64,000 nt of DNA from NCBI GenBank assembly GCA_963932465.1, contig OZ010792.1, positions 510,183,100-510,247,099 of the forward strand, given 5' to 3'. Below, one piece after another: positions 54,101 through 60,100 of the stretch. Both the position numbers and the translations under genes were made by a program. Positions within the stretch are counted from its first letter, which is position 1. Each line of letters starts with the position of its first letter. The notes beneath the pieces are model-generated. The model saw only the letters and a list, made by a program, of their open reading frames with translations. It had not been told where the DNA came from and made no database searches. The stretch is from Maratus speciosus (taxonomy: Eukaryota > Arthropoda > Arachnida > Araneae > Salticidae).

Positions 54101-57100
54101 GACCAGCAGGTCCTCCTTGAATTTGCAAATATTCTGCCGGAGCGGTGCGCTGTAATAGCGATTTTTGTCCCGTTTCATTATTGTAGCATCGAAAAGGGCG
54201 GGACTAGTAGAGCTAAAACCGCATGGTAGGCTTGTGGAACGCTGTAGCATCGAAAAGTGTATTAAGTTAGGCATAGAATTGAACCAAATTTCATATTTAT
54301 GTTTTTGGCTATAAAAAGCAGGTCTTCCTTGAATTTAGAAATATTCTGGCGGAAAGGAGCTCTGTAATAGCGTTTTTTGTGTAATTTTTTCTCAATTTTT
54401 CGTAGTTCTATTGCACATCGGCGGCTCGTGCAGCGACGGAAACTTCGTATCCTGTTAAGCCGGCTTTTCTTAAACAGCTGATGGATAATAGAATAACGAA
54501 AAGCTATCAATTTTAATAAATATCATGATCGAGATTAACTCGTTTTTACTCTGATTAATTGACTGAAGCAGAAACTTAAGATGAAAATCAAAGTTGGTAT
54601 AGTATTGAACTGATAATATTGAAGTATTAAATTTGTAACTACTTTTTGAAAAAATAAGATGAATGAGATGGAAGAAAGTTTTGGGATTGGTACATCCAAG
54701 CAGTTTTTTGTGAAGGTGCATTACCAGTCTTCCAGATGTACGCTTTGGTTTGTGATTAACTAACGCGGCGGGAAGAGATCACAGAGCTCGCTTTAATTGC
54801 TTTTTCCTCCCAAAGGTCAAGAGCGATGTGGCGAACGGCTTAAAGGAAAGAAAAGAAGAGATTAGAGGAAGATAGTCTGAATTAGGTTTGCACGCAGAGC
54901 TCCATACAAACACCCATTTTGATGCCTGGTGCAAGTATAGACTCTTTTCTACTTTCGAAATTGCAGTAAATAAATATATTTATAAATATATTTCAGACAT
55001 CCTCCGACTAAATTTCAAAAATTCGTAGACAACTCGAAAGGTCAGCGATGTTTTTTGCACGAATCTGTTAATGAACACATAATACGTCGATGATTTGAGC
55101 AATTTAATCTAGCTATTTTGATTTTCAAATGAACAACGGGGGAAACCTGAGGGCAAGATGGATAATGGTTAGCTGAAAGATGCAGTAGAAGCAGATACAT
55201 TTCGATTTAGCGTGAATTAGCAGAAGCGCTCTCTTAAACTCATAAATCTTTAAGCTCAATTTATGTTATCAATATATCTATAGCAAAGATTCAATTCAAA
55301 GCATTACCTTAGAATATTCGATGAAATAAAACCTCTAAATTAAGTTTAAAATTTCACACGGTCTTCACACGACCTCTGTTTCAAAGCTTTTTTCCATTGA
55401 TATGCAGTGAATCTTTGCAAAAAACAAATATGGTAATGCCTGTCAATAAAAAATTATTACGTTTATCTTCTATCAAAAATATATAGAGATCGGTTTCATT
55501 CCGATACTGTTTAATTTTTTTTCGGAATCGAGTAGCCAGATTATCTGAACTGATTAAATCAGATGACAAAGATACAATCAAAACAAGGAATCCTTAGTCA
55601 GTATTCGGCCTCATCAAAATAATGCATGACTGGCTAGAGCAACGGTGGTTTTTTGTTAACAATTATATTACGTCAATTTGACGGGTTCTTGAATTCATGC
55701 TTAAACTGCCGAAAATAGAAGCATTATCTTTTAGAAAGATGCATTATTTTAATGATATATCTATTCAGACAAATACAGTAAGCCATGTCTATATGTTATT
55801 TCAGAATTATGCTTTTTAATATTTCGTTTAGAATAATGGATTGATATTTATATAAGTATTCAGTAACTGCCGCAAATCTAGTTTAAAACATATCAGAACC
55901 AGCACCTACTATATCATTATAGGTATGGTCAACTTGAGTCATTCACACACTTTCACATACAGAGCTGGATTATATAAAAAAAAGTCAACCTGACGGAGCA
56001 ACAAACCTCCCCAGGTTTAAGGCTCCACTGCTCCACTAAACTTCCCTAGTGCCTGTCGACTAGTAACCAGAACTCACACCGCTACATTAGATAGTTTCAT
56101 CCACACACTTTCACATACACAGCTGGATTATATAAAAGATGGAGCAACAAACGTCCCGGTTTAAGGCTACATAGCTCCGGTAAGAAACTTCCCTAGTGCC
56201 TGTCGACTAGTAACCAGAACTCATACCGCTATATTAGATGGTTTCATTCACACACTTTCACACACACAGCTGGATTATATAAAAAGACGGAGCAACAAAC
56301 GTCCCGGTTTAAGGTTACATTGCTCCGGTAAGAAACTTCTCTAGTGCCTCTCGATTAGTAACCAGAACTTACACCGCTATATTAGATGGTTTCATTCACA
56401 CTCTTTCACATACACAGCTGGATTATATAAAAAAATGTCGATTTGAGAGAGCAACAAACATCCCGGTTTAAGGCTACATTGCTCCGGTAATAAACTTCCC
56501 TAGTGCCTCTCGACTAGTAACCAGAACTTACACCGCTATATTAGATGGTTTCATTCACACACACAGCTGGATTATATAAAAAAAGTCGATTTGACGGAGC
56601 AACAAATGTATCGGTTTAAGGCTACATTGCTCCGGTAAGAAACATCTCTAGTGCCTGTCGACTAATAACCAGAACTCACACCGCTATATTAGATAGTTTC
56701 ATTCACACACTTTCACATACACAGCTGGATTATATAAAAAGACGGAGCAACAAACGTCCCGGTTTAAGGCTACATTGCTCCGCTAAGAAACTTCCCTAGT
56801 GTCTCTCGATTAGTAACCAGAACTTACACTGCTATATTAGATGGTTTCATTCACACACTTTCACATGCACAGCCGGATTATATATAAAAAAAGTCGATTT
56901 GACGGAGCAACAGACGTGCTGGTTTAAGAAACTTCTCTAGTTCTTCTCAACTAGTAACCAGAACTCACATCGCTATATTAGATGGCTTCTGCCAAATCAT
57001 AAAGAAAACAGCTTAGCTTCCAAATTGTTTAACATGAATTAAGATTACTATACTTACTCTTGCGGTTAAATGATCATATTCTTCTCTCAGTTTGTCTGCT

Positions 57101-60100
57101 TCTTCCTCCATGATCTTCACTTTCTGTCTATATTCTTCGAGCTCCTCTAGCTGCATAAGCAGACGTCGTTGTTCCCTCTCCATAGCTACCACTCTTTCCT
57201 TGCTCAAAAGAACGTCTTCCTCTTTCTGTTTCAGTTGTTGTTCACAATCTCGCTCAATTTTTTCTCGTCGTTTTACCTCGGACCTGACTTCGGATTCCAA
57301 ATTGTCTCGTTCCTTCTGCCAGTCTTCTTTCTCTCGTCGATGTTCAGCTGCAGATTTTCGAGATTTTTCTTGGGCCTCTTTCAAAGAGGTTTCCAGCTAG
57401 AAGTATGAAATGTTCAAGTTAGTGCAATAATGGCTTTATGAGTAATTTTATTATAAAAAATAAATCCAAAGTACAACTCATATTCAAAATATTAGAATAA
57501 TTACGTTTTTTTTACAAATTGAAAATATCGCTTGGTAATTTAATATCTTTTAATACAAATATGCAAAGGATATTTTTATTAAGAACTTATTGTTGATTAA
57601 ACTTATTTATTATCTTAAAATTAGTATCATTTTTAAAAAGATAAATTGAAAAAAATTATTTTGAAAAGTCAAAATATTAGAATATTTATTCAAGTGATTC
57701 AAAATATTAGAATATTTCTCATTAATTCTGCTTTAATTATCACCATTTCATAACTGATTGATACCAACTGAACCATACCATCATTGATTAAATTCAGAAG
57801 ATTTTATTTAAAATCAGTATTCTTTTTGCAGTTTGTTTGCTTTTTCGTCTTAAAATGGGTCGTGTGAGTGATATTCCTGAATCTATTAAACTTCATATGG
57901 TTGATTTGTATCGGAATGGTAAAAATCAATGTTATATAGCGAATTATTTACATTGTTCGCAATCAAAAGTTAGTAAAATGCTAACACAATATTCAAAAAA
58001 TGGAAAATTTCAAAGTAATCGCCGAAATGGCGGCCGAAAACCAAAAACATCTGCTAGAGATGACAGGAAACTGAAGCGTATAGTTAAGAAAAATTATTTT
58101 AAAAGTGTGCGATTCTTGCACCAAAAATGGAAAGAAGAAGGAGTTGAAGTTCTTACATCGACAACATCAAGACGTCTCCATAAATTTAAGTTTGAATCTC
58201 GTGTACCGAAAACAAAACCTCTCATGACTGCAAAACAAAAGCGTATAAGATTGAATTGGTGTAAATCCAGACGTTTATGGAGCGAAGAAGATTGGAAAAA
58301 TATACTATTTAGTGTGAAAGTGTGTTTTGTGTTTCATATTGTAATCAAGGTATTTGAGTTTGGAGAATGAAGCAAGAAGCATTTGATAAAGAATGCCTTA
58401 AACGTTCCGTAAAATTTGCTACTAGTGTCGTGGTTTGGGGTTGCAAGAGTGCAGAAGGACCTGGAAAGTTATGCCTCGTCTACGAAAAGGTTAACTCTCA
58501 GATATATCAAGAAATTTGGGAATATTACATGATTCCATCATCAGGAGATTTATTTGAAGATAATTTCATCTTTCAACAAGATTTAGCGTCACCGCATACC
58601 TCGGTGTCAACTAAGAATTGGTTCCGCCAACGCAACATTAAGGTACTTCCTTGGCCACCAAACTGACCAGACCTTAATCCCATCGAAAACTTATGGTGTA
58701 TAATGAAGAAAAAACTCCAAGAAAATCCTCTTTTAAGTAAAACTGAGTTGGTGGCACGTATAAAGTCTATTTGGGGTAATATTGATAGAAATGTTTGTAA
58801 ACACCTTGAATATAGTATGCAAGATCGATTGTACGCTGTTATGGAAGCTAAAGGGGATGCTACAAAATATTAACTAACATTCACTTCATATTCATAAGGT
58901 AATACTATTGCGTAAAATAAAATATTCTAATATTTTGAACCAATCTAAATTTTACACTAATATTTTGATGTGTTTCAGAAAGTTGTATACCTAATTTATT
59001 GTACTGTATTTTATATTTTGTAAATGTTAAAATCTTATCTAAACATTCCAGATTTAATTTATAAGAAATTTAATTGCATTTACTTAGTATCAAAAATAAA
59101 TAAATGAAAAATAATTTTTTCTTATTACTTTTTCTCAATTATTCTAATATTTTGAATATGAGCTGTATACAAAAACTCTCTTATATTTTTAGGTTCTTAA
59201 ACGTTACTCTAAAATGCACAACTCTTTGTTAAATAAAAATTTCATCAAGGTATATTTTATCATTATTATAATTAAATGTGGTTGTTGTTCTAACTATATT
59301 TAAAAGGTCATTCATATAGGAAATTATGAAATTTTTATCAGCTAAAACATTATGAAGGAACTCAACGCAACAAAAATTAACGAAACTTTCTCATATATTA
59401 AATTATGAAATAAATGCAGTGATATTTATTAATGCAATTTCTTTCTTTTTGTGTTTTGATCTTTCTATCTTTTATTTTTCTCTTTTGATAAACCAATTTA
59501 TTTAACATCATCTTAAATGCTACATAAAATTATATTTGAAAATAACATAAACAAATTATATACCTTCATAGAGTGCTGTAGAATTTTTTCAGGAAACTGC
59601 AGGTTTTATGATGGTTTGAATAATTTTTAATCCAACATAAATCTTTAATAGTATGAAAAATATATGCTTTTCAAAATCTCACAATTGACATTTTATTTAA
59701 ATTTTCGAATGGTTGAATTAGTGATGTCCCTTTAAAGAGAAATAGATTAAAGATCGACCGAAAATTCGGTTTCACTTTCATTTTCGGCGCAAAATCCGTG
59801 TTTCGTCGACAATTTTGGCAAATATTCGGCAGGACCGAAACTTAAACGAAACTATCTGTATTCCAAAAATCTCGTTTGTTCCTTCGAAAATTTTGAACAT
59901 GACTCGTTGATTTGAACTGTATCGGCTCAAATGAGATACTCTTTATTGATTGCTATGAACTTCTCTGTTTATCGTTATAAATCCTGACTCACTCAAGACG
60001 TGAGTGCAAATTATAAAGCAAGCAATGCCTCTATGACTAAACTTTTAAGACGCTTTTCACGTGGCCATTAAAAGCTGCAAGCTTGACAGTAATAGAAATT

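Noticed and set aside
53806..54510. Minus-strand frames with repeated APFRQNISKFKEDLL-like words as a repeat protein
   Set aside because: The words sit in diverged tandem DNA repeats with stops and frame changes between copies. No single frame covers them.
57092..57408. Plus-strand Ser/Phe-rich frames of 79-102 residues
   Set aside because: They are the antisense of coiled-coil exon 2; AGA/GAA-rich coding gives Ser/Phe-rich shadows.
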